From NCBI RefSeq assembly GCF_900129935.1, contig NZ_FQXJ01000011.1, positions 1 through 64,000 of the forward strand: 64,000 nucleotides of DNA, read 5' to 3'. The stretch comes from Desulfosporosinus lacus DSM 15449 (GTDB taxonomy: Bacteria > Bacillota > Desulfitobacteriia > Desulfitobacteriales > Desulfitobacteriaceae). The position numbers and the translations under genes are program-made. The notes beneath the pieces were generated by a model that was given only the letters and a program-made list of their open reading frames with translations, had not been told where the DNA came from and did no database searches. Below, piece after piece: positions 35,559 to 42,738 of the stretch (positions within the stretch are counted from its first letter, which is position 1; each line of letters begins with the position of its first letter).

Positions 35559-35747
35559 TTGGCAACGGGTCTGTTCCAAATCATTATACAAAATGCAGAA
35601 TGCCAGGAAGATGCGGACTATATGTGTAATTATCTAAGAGAAAAAACAAATTTTGGTTATCAAATATTTATAAGCACTTTAGGCATTATAGTAGGAGCGC
35701 ATTCAGGTCCGGGAGCAATAGGGATCGGTTTTGTGGAGCATCCATGA
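35559..35747 (+). pseudogene. C-terminal fragment of a DegV-family protein
   Basis: Sixty-two codons end with the DegV signature IIVGAHSGPGAIGIGF. DegV proteins bind fatty acids for FakA-dependent phosphorylation and are about 280 residues long; only the last fifth is present, without start or ribosome site, directly behind the efflux operon. Confidence 0.6.
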
Positions 35748-35784
35748 TCTGCGCCATTTTGATCTGATTTTATGTTAGCTAAAT

Positions 35785-35874
35785 TAACAAAGTGTAGCTA
35801 TTAGCCAAGAAGCCTGCAAATAGAGCAAAGACTAGTTCACACTGGTTTTTGCTCTATTCCTATACACTTTGTTA
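35785..35874. repeat. Nested 90-bp inverted-repeat element
   Basis: Outer arms TAACAAAGTGTA (35785-35796) and TACACTTTGTTA (35863-35874) enclose a second stem, AATAGAGCAAA (35819-35829) with TTTGCTCTATT (35848-35858). Both stems are perfect. It could be a terminator for the efflux operon or a miniature inverted-repeat element. Confidence 0.55.
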
Positions 35875-35942
35875 TATGACGCTTACGTTTTAAAAGCAGC
35901 CGATTAAGCTTGCGGCGGGTCGAAAAGGAATTCCCAGCAGGA

Positions 35943-36024
35943 GAAGAGCCTGGTAGTAGGTCAAATTCGTCAGCGCGCTGACGAATTTGAGCTGCCGCAG
36001 TCATCGCCGGAAGCGAATAGTTTA
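35943..36024 (-). repeat. Dispersed palindromic element, copy B
   Basis: The reverse-oriented counterpart of 25308-25386, sharing CTTCCGGCGATGAC on one side and CCAGG(C/C)-(C/T)CTTCTC on the other. Its centre is a perfect 30-bp palindrome (35961-35990). A 74-codon minus-strand frame (35837-36061) runs through it without a ribosome site; the copy A equivalent is frameshifted. A decayed coding repeat is therefore an alternative to a non-coding element. Confidence 0.65.
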
Positions 36025-36061
36025 TCTCCATATTCTTCAAAGAGTCTTTTGAGGAAGACAT

Positions 36062-36554
36062 ATTTAATGCATTGGTTGAGAGCGCGCGTTGTTTCTACAC
36101 AATGCTAGGCAGTAATGCCTAATTAAAAGTAGACAATAGGTGCAAACCTATTGAACTGTGTTTCCGAATCATTGGGTGAAATCCCCGAATGCACAGAAGA
36201 TTGGCTGTGCAGAAAGGCTAATACTCCACATGCTGTGATAAAAAGTGAAAGTGATTCATGGTATGAAGCTCGGTGAAGGTGGCGAAACATCGACCTGTAA
36301 AATGCATCATTACACAAAACTGTCACAGGCTGGTACACAAAGGATTAGACGTTTCAAAACTGGTAAAAGCGAAAGTTTAACAAAAGATTCTCAAATACAG
36401 TAAAAGGTTAAGTTAGAAGTCATGTGAAATAAATTGCTTGATGAAGCGCCGTACAAAAGAAATTCTCACGCCAACGCATTTTGTTTTGTGTTGAACTAGG
36501 TGATGAAAGAGTAATGTGCGGGGTGTAGTTACCGACCATCATTAGTTAATTCCG
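36062..36554. other. Gene-free stretch
   Basis: No credible gene is seen. The stretch around 36170-36330 (phrases such as GGTGGCGAAACATCGACCTG) has the feel of structured intron RNA, possibly the 5' part of a degraded group II intron, but the boundaries and the catalytic domain V could not be found, so this is a weak suggestion. Confidence 0.2.
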
Positions 36555-36737
36555 TTAGAGAGTTAACTGAATAATACGCGTAATGATTCCTATAATACCT
36601 AAAAATAAACAAATTGTTCCGCCGACCGCTTTTGATTGACTTGACGGATTCTTTTTCCCTGAAATCAGATTCAGACCAAAGAAAATTAAAATCACGCATA
36701 GTACCATATTTATCCCAAAAAAGATGTTCGTGATCAT
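36555..36737 (-). CDS. Small two-helix membrane protein
   Basis: A 60-residue protein with two hydrophobic helices (about 4-24 and 38-58) joined by a polar loop, ISGKKNPSSQSK. AAGGGAGGATAAGAAC before ATG 36737 is a good ribosome site. The family is not recognised. It sits 130 bp downstream of the ABC exporter genes on the same strand and may be an accessory of that exporter. Confidence 0.55.
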   Translation of the reverse strand: MITNIFFGINMVLCVILIFFGLNLISGKKNPSSQSKAVGGTICLFLGIIGIITRIIQLTL

Positions 36738-36866
36738 TGTTCTTATCCTCCCTTTCAGTCCTTTATGAACATTTTCAGTACGTTGCTTTTTCGAAATTCT
36801 TTAAAAACTATTGCAAATTTATTTCCCCCGGAAAATCTCATGAATAAAAAACTACGCAGCAGTCTG

Positions 36867-37559
36867 CTAAACGACATCTTTTTTCTCGACATCTCTTATT
36901 GTTAGATACGCAAAGACAATTGAAATGAATGTTAATACAATGGGAAATACTACACTCCCTGCCAAGGAAAATCCGCCTATGTTGCCTTTGAGCAGGACAG
37001 CTAAGAAAAACGATGCCACAATTGTTGCCACAGGCGATTTGCTTATCATTCCAATAAATAATGCGATTAAGCTGATACAAATGGTCATAACAGATTTTAA
37101 GACTACACTGACATAAAATGTGATATTTAAGATATCAAAATCTATTTTTATTGACGGTTGCAGGTAGCGGGAAGCAATATAAATACTGCCATAAATAATT
37201 ACCTGTGCTACGATTATTGATACAAAATTGAAAGCTAGGACTGCTATAATTTTTGATGCTAAAATTTTTCCTCTTTTAATAGGATATGAGAACATCAAAT
37301 CCATTGTTTTGTTCTTGTAGGCATTGATGGTAAATGCAGAATGCATAATTGCTGTAAAGATTAAGAATACGATACCTGTTAACATTTCAACAAAAAACGA
37401 AACGCCTATAATTCCTTCTGCGATTTCCGGGTCTTCAAATCCTAAAAAAAATACGAAACCAATAGAAAGCGCAGTTAAAGATAAAATTACTATCACAGAA
37501 TACAAAGCGTACTTTGCCGCATTATTCTTTAACAGTTCCAGTCTGATTAATTTCAACAT
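36867..37559 (-). CDS. ABC-2-type exporter permease (BcrB-like)
   Basis: A 230-residue membrane protein with six hydrophobic segments and no ATPase motifs, of the ABC-2 permease class associated with bacitracin or lantibiotic self-protection. Its ATG is adjacent to the stop of the ATPase gene (37560), so the two are translated together. The upstream two-component system probably senses the exported compound. Confidence 0.88.
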   Translation of the reverse strand: MLKLIRLELLKNNAAKYALYSVIVILSLTALSIGFVFFLGFEDPEIAEGIIGVSFFVEMLTGIVFLIFTAIMHSAFTINAYKNKTMDLMFSYPIKRGKILASKIIAVLAFNFVSIIVAQVIIYGSIYIASRYLQPSIKIDFDILNITFYVSVVLKSVMTICISLIALFIGMISKSPVATIVASFFLAVLLKGNIGGFSLAGSVVFPIVLTFISIVFAYLTIRDVEKKDVV

Positions 37560-38474
37560 TTACCTGTCCTCCGTGGTCATCTTGATAAAATAATCTTCAA
37601 GAGATTCGCTTTTTTTGCTCATAGATTCAATAGCCACGTCGCTCTGCACCAGACTTTTTGATAATTCCGGTGTTGGCGTGGCAACATCGTAAATTCTTAT
37701 AACCTTGTCATCAATGATTTTAAAATTATTGATATGCAAATGTTCAGAGAGTACATATGCAGCCTGTTTTAAATTCCCAGCCACTAATTCTACATACGAA
37801 AGATTCATATCGCGAACTTCTTGCATGGTAAGTTCTCGCAACATTTTCCCGTGATTAATGATACCGATTGTATCCGCGATATTTTCTATTTCGGATAAAA
37901 TATGGCTTGAAATCAAGATTGTTATACCGCATTCCTTGCAGAGCATTTTAAGAAGATCCCTGATGTATTTAATACCGGCCGGGTCAAGTCCGTTCATTGG
38001 TTCATCCAGGATAAGCAGCTCCGGCTTAGTCAACACCGCCCTAGCAAGTCCGAGGCGCTGCTTCATACCCAATGAATAACTGCGAACAGCTTTATTACCT
38101 GTTTCAGTTAAATCTAACATTTCCAGCGCGTTCTGTACGCTATTGGGACTGTAATACCCCATATATTCACAATGTAGTTCAAGATTTGCCGCACCGCTTA
38201 GATGGTCATAAAATGCTGGGTATTCTATGATGCTTCCCATCCGTTTTAATACATTGTAAGAAGAGTGCGTAAGCCGTTCTCCGAAGATTTCAATTTCTCC
38301 ACTTGTGGGTTTGAGCAGATTGGTAATCATTTTCATGATTGTTGTTTTACCGGCGCCATTCGGGCCGAGGAAACCATAGATTTCATTTCGTTTGACATTC
38401 ATATCTACATTAGACACTACTTCGTTGTTATCAAATGCTTTTGTAATTCCATGCGTTCGGATAACATAAGACAT
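37560..38474 (-). CDS. ABC exporter ATPase (BcrA-like)
   Basis: A 304-residue ATPase with Walker A GPNGAGKTT, signature YSLGMKQRLGLARAVL, Walker B LLILDEPMNGLDPAG and H-loop SSHIL. The roughly 80-residue C-terminal extension beyond the nucleotide-binding domain is typical of BcrA/lantibiotic-immunity ATPases. It pairs with the permease that follows directly. About 120 bp separate it from the histidine kinase gene upstream. Confidence 0.93.
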   Translation of the reverse strand: MSYVIRTHGITKAFDNNEVVSNVDMNVKRNEIYGFLGPNGAGKTTIMKMITNLLKPTSGEIEIFGERLTHSSYNVLKRMGSIIEYPAFYDHLSGAANLELHCEYMGYYSPNSVQNALEMLDLTETGNKAVRSYSLGMKQRLGLARAVLTKPELLILDEPMNGLDPAGIKYIRDLLKMLCKECGITILISSHILSEIENIADTIGIINHGKMLRELTMQEVRDMNLSYVELVAGNLKQAAYVLSEHLHINNFKIIDDKVIRIYDVATPTPELSKSLVQSDVAIESMSKKSESLEDYFIKMTTEDR

Positions 38475-38591
38475 AAAACCGCCCTCTTTCTATTTTTACC
38501 CTAAGGCTATTGTAGTTTTTTGCCTTTTCAAAACTCTTGAATAAATCTTACGAATTTCTTTCGCTTGAGTATCAGCGGCAAATCAAGTAAG

Positions 38592-39530
38592 TTAATAGTT
38601 CATCTTTTTTAGTTTTACTGTAAAAACCGTTTCAATAAAGGGCTGACTCTTTAGCATAATTTCGCCACCTAGCTTTTCTGCAAGACGTTTTGCAATTGTA
38701 AGCCCTAGACCATTCCCTTGTATTTCCTTATTCCTCGAATCTTCTAACGTATAAAGCCGATCAAAAACAAGGGCAGTGGATTTTTCTTCAATTCCTTTTC
38801 CTTTGTCAATGATGTCGATGTAGGAATAATTATTATCAAAACGCAGAGTCATACCTAAATATTTGCCCTCATAACCGTAACGAACGGCATTTGATATAAG
38901 GTTAAAAAGAATGCGATCAAGTGCATCCTCGTTTCCCTGCACATAGATATTAATTTCAGGTATGTTAAGCTCTACCAAAAAGTCTCTGTTTGTCAGTATA
39001 TCGTAGAAGTCCAAGATGTTTTTCTTACATATTTCATTGATATTTATTCGGGTTATAGGGATATCGGTATCTCCAGCCTCCAATTTCGCCAAGGTGAAAA
39101 ACTTATTGATTAATTCCATCACCTGATGCGCTTTGTTCTCAACCTTTTTAAGCGATTCCGTTTCATTGCTTGGACGCATCAGCATAATTTCAAGATAGCC
39201 TAAGATGACAGTTAAAGGTGTTTTTAGATCATGAGATATATTTGATAACATTCGCTTTGACGCGAATTCGGATTTTCTGTAGTCCGTTTTTGCCTTTTGT
39301 CGATCTTCAAGCATTCTGTTTGCTTGCGTAATCAGTTCCATAATAGATTTTTCATCAGTAAATACCATAATCTTTTCAGCTGTGTTTTCATCCAGTATAC
39401 GCGAGAGGTCCTCAGTCACCTTCCATAAATCTCTTTTGATGGCCTTCTTGGAATAAAATACAAAACAAAGTGCGACTAACAGCCCAGCGAAGCAGAAAGC
39501 CAATAGAAATCCATAGATTGATTCAATCAT
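38592..39530 (-). CDS. Sensor histidine kinase, small two-helix type
   Basis: A kinase of about 312 residues with one or two N-terminal helices (about 5-27), no large extracellular domain, the H-box NISHDLKTPLTVILGYLEIM, N-box LFNLISNAVRYG and G-box GNGLGLTIAKRLAEKLGG. Such intramembrane-like kinases with adjacent ABC exporters respond to cell-envelope antibiotics. ATG 39530 overlaps the regulator stop by eight bases; an in-frame GTG at 39539 is the alternative. Confidence 0.9.
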   Translation of the reverse strand: MIESIYGFLLAFCFAGLLVALCFVFYSKKAIKRDLWKVTEDLSRILDENTAEKIMVFTDEKSIMELITQANRMLEDRQKAKTDYRKSEFASKRMLSNISHDLKTPLTVILGYLEIMLMRPSNETESLKKVENKAHQVMELINKFFTLAKLEAGDTDIPITRININEICKKNILDFYDILTNRDFLVELNIPEINIYVQGNEDALDRILFNLISNAVRYGYEGKYLGMTLRFDNNYSYIDIIDKGKGIEEKSTALVFDRLYTLEDSRNKEIQGNGLGLTIAKRLAEKLGGEIMLKSQPFIETVFTVKLKKMNY

Positions 39531-40221
39531 TACCCTCACCTAATTTATATCCGATTCCCCATACCGTTTCTATGTACTTGGGGTTTCTCGAATCATCCTC
39601 GATTTTTGCTCTTAATCTGCTGATATGGACATTAACAGCATTTTCATCGCCTATATAGGCATCGTTCCATATCTGAGTATAAAGCTGAGCTTTTGTATAA
39701 ACCTTTTTAGGGTTTTGAATTAAAAGTTTGAGAATATCAAATTCTTTGGCTGTCAGTTCAATCTTTTTGTTTCCTTTGCTAACGGTATAGTCATCTACAT
39801 TCAATGCAATATCATAGGTCGTTAAAAGATGCGGTGCTTCGAGAGGTTTATTCTGTGAATATTGCGTTGAACGCCTAATATTTGCTTTTATTCTTGCCAG
39901 CACCTCTGTTATGGAAAAAGGCTTGGTAATATAATCGTCCGCGCCTAAACCTAACCCCAGTGATTTATCCAAATCGGTGTCCTTTGCTGAAATAATAATA
40001 ATCGGCACAGTGCTTTTTGACCTAATATTTTGCATGACTTCAATTCCATTTAATTTAGGTATCATAATGTCAAGCAAAACTAAATCAAAAGTTTCTTGCG
40101 CAAATTTTTGAAGGCCATCTTCACCATCACGCGCACTGTCTACTTCAAATGATTCACTTAGCAGAAAACTTTGTAACATTTCGCTGATTTCAATATCGTC
40201 CTCAATTAATAAGATCTTCAT
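39523..40221 (-). CDS. OmpR-family response regulator
   Basis: A 232-residue regulator with acidic pocket Asp8-Asp9, phosphoacceptor Asp51 (VLLDIMIPKLNG), switch Lys in YITKPFSITE and a winged-helix DNA-binding domain ending IETVWGIGYKLGE. It is first in the regulator-kinase-ATPase-permease cluster. Its ATG overlaps the stop codon of the small DNA-binding frame upstream (40219), suggesting that the two were once co-translated. Confidence 0.94.
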   Translation of the reverse strand: MKILLIEDDIEISEMLQSFLLSESFEVDSARDGEDGLQKFAQETFDLVLLDIMIPKLNGIEVMQNIRSKSTVPIIIISAKDTDLDKSLGLGLGADDYITKPFSITEVLARIKANIRRSTQYSQNKPLEAPHLLTTYDIALNVDDYTVSKGNKKIELTAKEFDILKLLIQNPKKVYTKAQLYTQIWNDAYIGDENAVNVHISRLRAKIEDDSRNPKYIETVWGIGYKLGEGND

Positions 40222-40407
40222 ACTACACCTCTTTTCTCATTCTTTTTTCTACGACCTGCAACTGGTTTTTCAACATTTACAGGGGACAAGCCAAAGATTT
40301 CTCTTTTTCGTTGCACCTTTAATACGTCCAGCAACACAATAATGTGTGACCATATGTCCAGTGACACCCCACTTTACACCCGCGTCTTTGACTGTTAAAT
40401 TGTCCAT
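40219..40407 (-). pseudogene. Frameshifted small helix-turn-helix (excisionase-like) gene
   Basis: From ATG 40407, behind ACGAGGTGGTGCAGGT, the frame reads MDNLTVKDAGVKWGVTGHMV and on to LWLVP, then stops early at 40270. One frame over, the expected tail continues (NVEKPVAGRRKKNEKRGVV) and its TGA overlaps the response-regulator start. Removing one C from a CCCC run would join both parts into a typical DNA-binding protein of about 62 residues. It may be a real frameshift, a homopolymer slip that varies between cells, or a sequencing error. Confidence 0.6.
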
Positions 40408-40502
40408 ACCTGCACCACCTCGTATAATCTATAGCCATTATATTTCAAGTTCTTGAAACAAACAAAAATCGGGGTGTTTGATGCATGACCGCGTACGCCA
40501 AA

Positions 40503-40540
40503 AAAAGCAGTTAATCTCTCGTGAAAGATTAGCTGCTTTT
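40503..40540. terminator. Hairpin terminator
   Basis: A 15-bp stem with one wobble pair, AAAAGCAG...CTGCTTTT (40503-40517 with 40526-40540), A-rich before and T-rich after, so it can act in both directions between the two-component cluster and the Wadjet region. Confidence 0.65.
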
Positions 40541-40580
40541 ACGCGTAGTAAAAAAGCACTTTACTCTAAGTAGTCAGGAT

Positions 40581-40694
40581 AAAGCGGTAATAAAGGTTCA
40601 TGCTGAGAAGGATAGAGACATCCTCCCAACATCTAATTTAATTGAGAATGTACCGTCCTTAAATGACATGATTTCTCAAGGCTATTATGCTTAA
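40581..40694 (+). pseudogene. Short gene fragment upstream of jetD
   Basis: Thirty-seven codons (KAVIKVHAEKDRDILPTS, then NLIENVPSLNDMISQGYY) end with TAA and have no start. The following 90 bases continue as further broken coding-like frames. The family is not recognised; it is likely debris at the left edge of the defence cluster. Confidence 0.3.
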
Positions 40695-40799
40695 GCAAAA
40701 ATTTTAGAAAAAACTCGTTTTGGCAACCCTATAGCAGGATGATGGGATATTCGTAGAGAACTTGTAGAGAGCAAGACTTAATAGATTGGGGGAAGCAAG

Positions 40800-41933
40800 T
40801 TGCTCCAGGAGATCGAGAAACTAATTAACCAATCTAAGCTCAAAAGTCTTTCTAGTTCGAAGCTGGAAGACCAGCTCGAGCACCTGCTTGGTGAGGGTTA
40901 TTCTAGTCAGGGAGGGTATGACAGCTTCGAGCGCGTACTCAGACAGTTATGTGATCAGGGAGTGCTAGAGCCAGTGAAGGCGTCTGGAACGAACGGACGC
41001 AATCCGCTTTTATATAATCGGTACCGAAAAATAGCGCAAGGTTTGGAGCATGAACAGCGGCTAAATCTGATCAATTTGCACTCCCTCTTACGAAGTGGGG
41101 CGTATAGTAAATCCCCGCAAGCGTATTCGGAAGATCAGCGTTATCTTCTAGCCCTCGATGCTTTCCTGAAAGATCCTCACCAGAGGGAGAGTTTAGGGGA
41201 AGCTATTTCTGTCAATGAACGTTCCTTTCAGATTTTTAACGATGAAAAATTCCTGCTTAGTGATCGTGGACGAATCTTTTTGCAGAGGATCGGCAGAACA
41301 CTAACGGATCTAGCCTGTTACATGACGACTGAGCCTTTTTTCTATATGGATTATCGCTCTAAGGGGTCAGCCGACAACCAGATAAATCAATCTCCCGAGC
41401 CATCGCAAACTGAGAAAAGGCACAACACGGATGGCTTTCTTGATCTGTCTTACTCTGCGCTGATTGTTGAAAACAAGGACACCTTTTATAGTATTAAACG
41501 AGCTTGGCAAGTAGGGAACCGTTCGATTGGTGGAGTACTCTTTGATCTCTTAATCTATGGTGAAGGGCGAAAAATTGTGGGTAGCTTTGCCTTTGCTCAG
41601 GAGATACCGGACTTGGTACCGGAAAAAATGCAAGTATATTATTTCGGCGATTTGGATCCCGAAGGGCTTGATATCTTCGGCTCCTTGGTAGCCGCTTTTC
41701 CCCTGATTTCAATCAAGCCTTTTACGTATTGTTATCAGGCATTACTTCAGCTCTTTGGAAGGAACGCTCCCTTACGACGGGAGAAGGACCAAAAATTACG
41801 GGCGGTGTATGAAGAAACCTTCTTATCCTATTTCACTCCTGAGCTAGGCCAGGAAATTCAGGCATTAATCCACTCTAAAAAGTATATTCCACAAGAAGGG
41901 TTAAGTTATGCTTTCTTTGCGCACCATCGTTAA
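40800..41933 (+). CDS. jetD: Wadjet system protein JetD (Toprim-type nuclease subunit)
   Basis: A 377-residue protein whose C-terminal half is the JetD/DUF2220 region. The Toprim-like acidic motif is visible as Asp284-Leu-Asp286-Pro-Glu288 in YFGDLDPEGLDIF. In characterised Wadjet systems JetD is the topoisomerase-VI/Spo11-like subunit that cuts circular plasmid DNA once the JetABC condensin complex has stalled on it. The start is TTG at 40800 behind GGGGGAAG. Here jetD stands first, ahead of jetABC and separated from them by an inserted gene pair. The N-terminal 150 residues are helical and charged. Confidence 0.85.
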   Translation: MLQEIEKLINQSKLKSLSSSKLEDQLEHLLGEGYSSQGGYDSFERVLRQLCDQGVLEPVKASGTNGRNPLLYNRYRKIAQGLEHEQRLNLINLHSLLRSGAYSKSPQAYSEDQRYLLALDAFLKDPHQRESLGEAISVNERSFQIFNDEKFLLSDRGRIFLQRIGRTLTDLACYMTTEPFFYMDYRSKGSADNQINQSPEPSQTEKRHNTDGFLDLSYSALIVENKDTFYSIKRAWQVGNRSIGGVLFDLLIYGEGRKIVGSFAFAQEIPDLVPEKMQVYYFGDLDPEGLDIFGSLVAAFPLISIKPFTYCYQALLQLFGRNAPLRREKDQKLRAVYEETFLSYFTPELGQEIQALIHSKKYIPQEGLSYAFFAHHR

Positions 41934-41961
41934 TCCTAGGTAGGAGGTGCCCCATTGAGAG
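41930..41961 (+). repeat. 32-bp direct repeat, left copy
   Basis: Begins inside the jetD stop codon and continues TCCTAGGTAGGAGGTGCCCC plus ATTGAGAG. It matches 42707-42738 at 30 of 32 positions. This copy still carries a ribosome site and TTG start (41955), but the frame behind it diverges from jetA at once and stops after 13 codons. Confidence 0.92.
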
Positions 41962-41975
41962 TGCTGGACATAAAA

Positions 41976-42013
41976 GAACAAGGTGTTCTGCGTTGACGCG
42001 GAGCACCTTGTTC
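41976..42013. other. 17-bp stem-loop at the left end of the insertion
   Basis: GAACAAGGTG...CACCTTGTTC, a 17-bp stem with two wobble pairs and a TTGA loop. It is just inside the left repeat and faces the 3' end of the DUF2442 gene, so it may terminate both converging transcripts. Confidence 0.6.
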
Positions 42014-42044
42014 GACAATAATAGCGGCTATAAGCATTGACATT

Positions 42045-42290
42045 TTATGCATTTTTACTGTTATTATATAACTCATCGGGGCATATATCCTCGCCAGATG
42101 CCCATTCTAAAGTGATATCACTCACTTTAACAGTATTAAACATATGCTTGTTTTTCAATTTCCGATAAAACGGTTCCTCAATTAGCTTTGACATATCATA
42201 AATCTTCGTCTCTCCGTTATCAAAAAGCACTTGCAAGCTGAAGTTATTCAATGGCTTAACTTCTTTTGGTCTTGGTACCATCTTAATCAC
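42045..42290 (-). CDS. DUF2442 domain protein
   Basis: An 81-residue protein of the DUF2442 family, with the recognisable central part FSLQVLFDNGETKIYDMSKL and the late ITLEWASGEDICPDELY. These small proteins are regularly encoded directly behind DUF4160 genes and behave like the second partner of a toxin-antitoxin-type pair; biochemical roles are not established to my knowledge. The start overlaps the DUF4160 stop by 4 bases (ATGA). It is transcribed against the flanking Wadjet genes. Confidence 0.85.
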   Translation of the reverse strand: MIKMVPRPKEVKPLNNFSLQVLFDNGETKIYDMSKLIEEPFYRKLKNKHMFNTVKVSDITLEWASGEDICPDELYNNSKNA

Positions 42291-42556
42291 TCCAAACCCT
42301 TAATGGTAAAATACTCCCCAGTCTCCTGAACGGACTTCCATAGTGCCTCAAGTTCCTCCATATGGATTGTAGCCCAGGCAGCAATAAGCTTCAGTTGTTT
42401 CTTTGGGATATTTCCTGTTATAATTTCACCATCGAGTGAAAAAGACCCGGAATATTCTCCATAAATCGCATGAAAATGGGGTAGATGGTGCTGCTCTTGA
42501 TCATTAAAAAACATTCTTATTAAAATCCCATAAAAGTGTGAAATTAAAGGCATGGT
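42287..42556 (-). CDS. DUF4160 domain protein
   Basis: An 89-residue protein of the DUF4160 family. The hallmark is the His-rich N-terminal half (IRMFFNDQEQHHLPHFHAIY), followed by a small beta-strand region (GSFSLDGEIITGNIP) and a KLIAAWATIHMEELEALW helix. The cluster H-H-x-x-H-x-H suggests metal binding. Start ATG 42556 follows GGGGTGATACC; the longer frame to 42637 has no ribosome site. Together with DUF2442 it makes a two-gene cassette inserted between jetD and jetA. Confidence 0.85.
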   Translation of the reverse strand, partial: TMPLISHFYGILIRMFFNDQEQHHLPHFHAIYGEYSGSFSLDGEIITGNIPKKQLKLIAAWATIHMEELEALWKSVQETGEYFTIKGLE

Positions 42557-42706
42557 ATCACCCCTGAAAATATTTCTTAATACTTTTATATTAGCACAGA
42601 ATGAAGAGAGAAATCTACATAATGGAAAAAATTCCAAGATAATGTCTGCAGTGCTACATTACCGAACCTCACAGGCATACTGACTGGTAATTTTCTTGGA
42701 TGTGCT

Positions 42707-42738
42707 TTAATCCTAGGAAGGAGGTGCCCCATTGGGAG
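42707..42738 (+). repeat. 32-bp direct repeat, right copy
   Basis: The partner of 41930-41961. It contains the functional GGAGGTGCCCCA ribosome site and the TTG start (42732) of jetA. The distance between the repeats is 777 bp, and the DUF4160-DUF2442 pair fills the interval. Confidence 0.92.

Noticed and set aside
35837-36061. 74-codon minus-strand gene
   Set aside because: No ribosome site; overlaps the dispersed palindromic element, and the equivalent frame in the other copy is broken.
36130-36554. Group II intron
   Set aside because: Some phrases resemble intron domain I, but no domain V hairpin, no boundaries and no reverse transcriptase were found; kept only as a weak remark.
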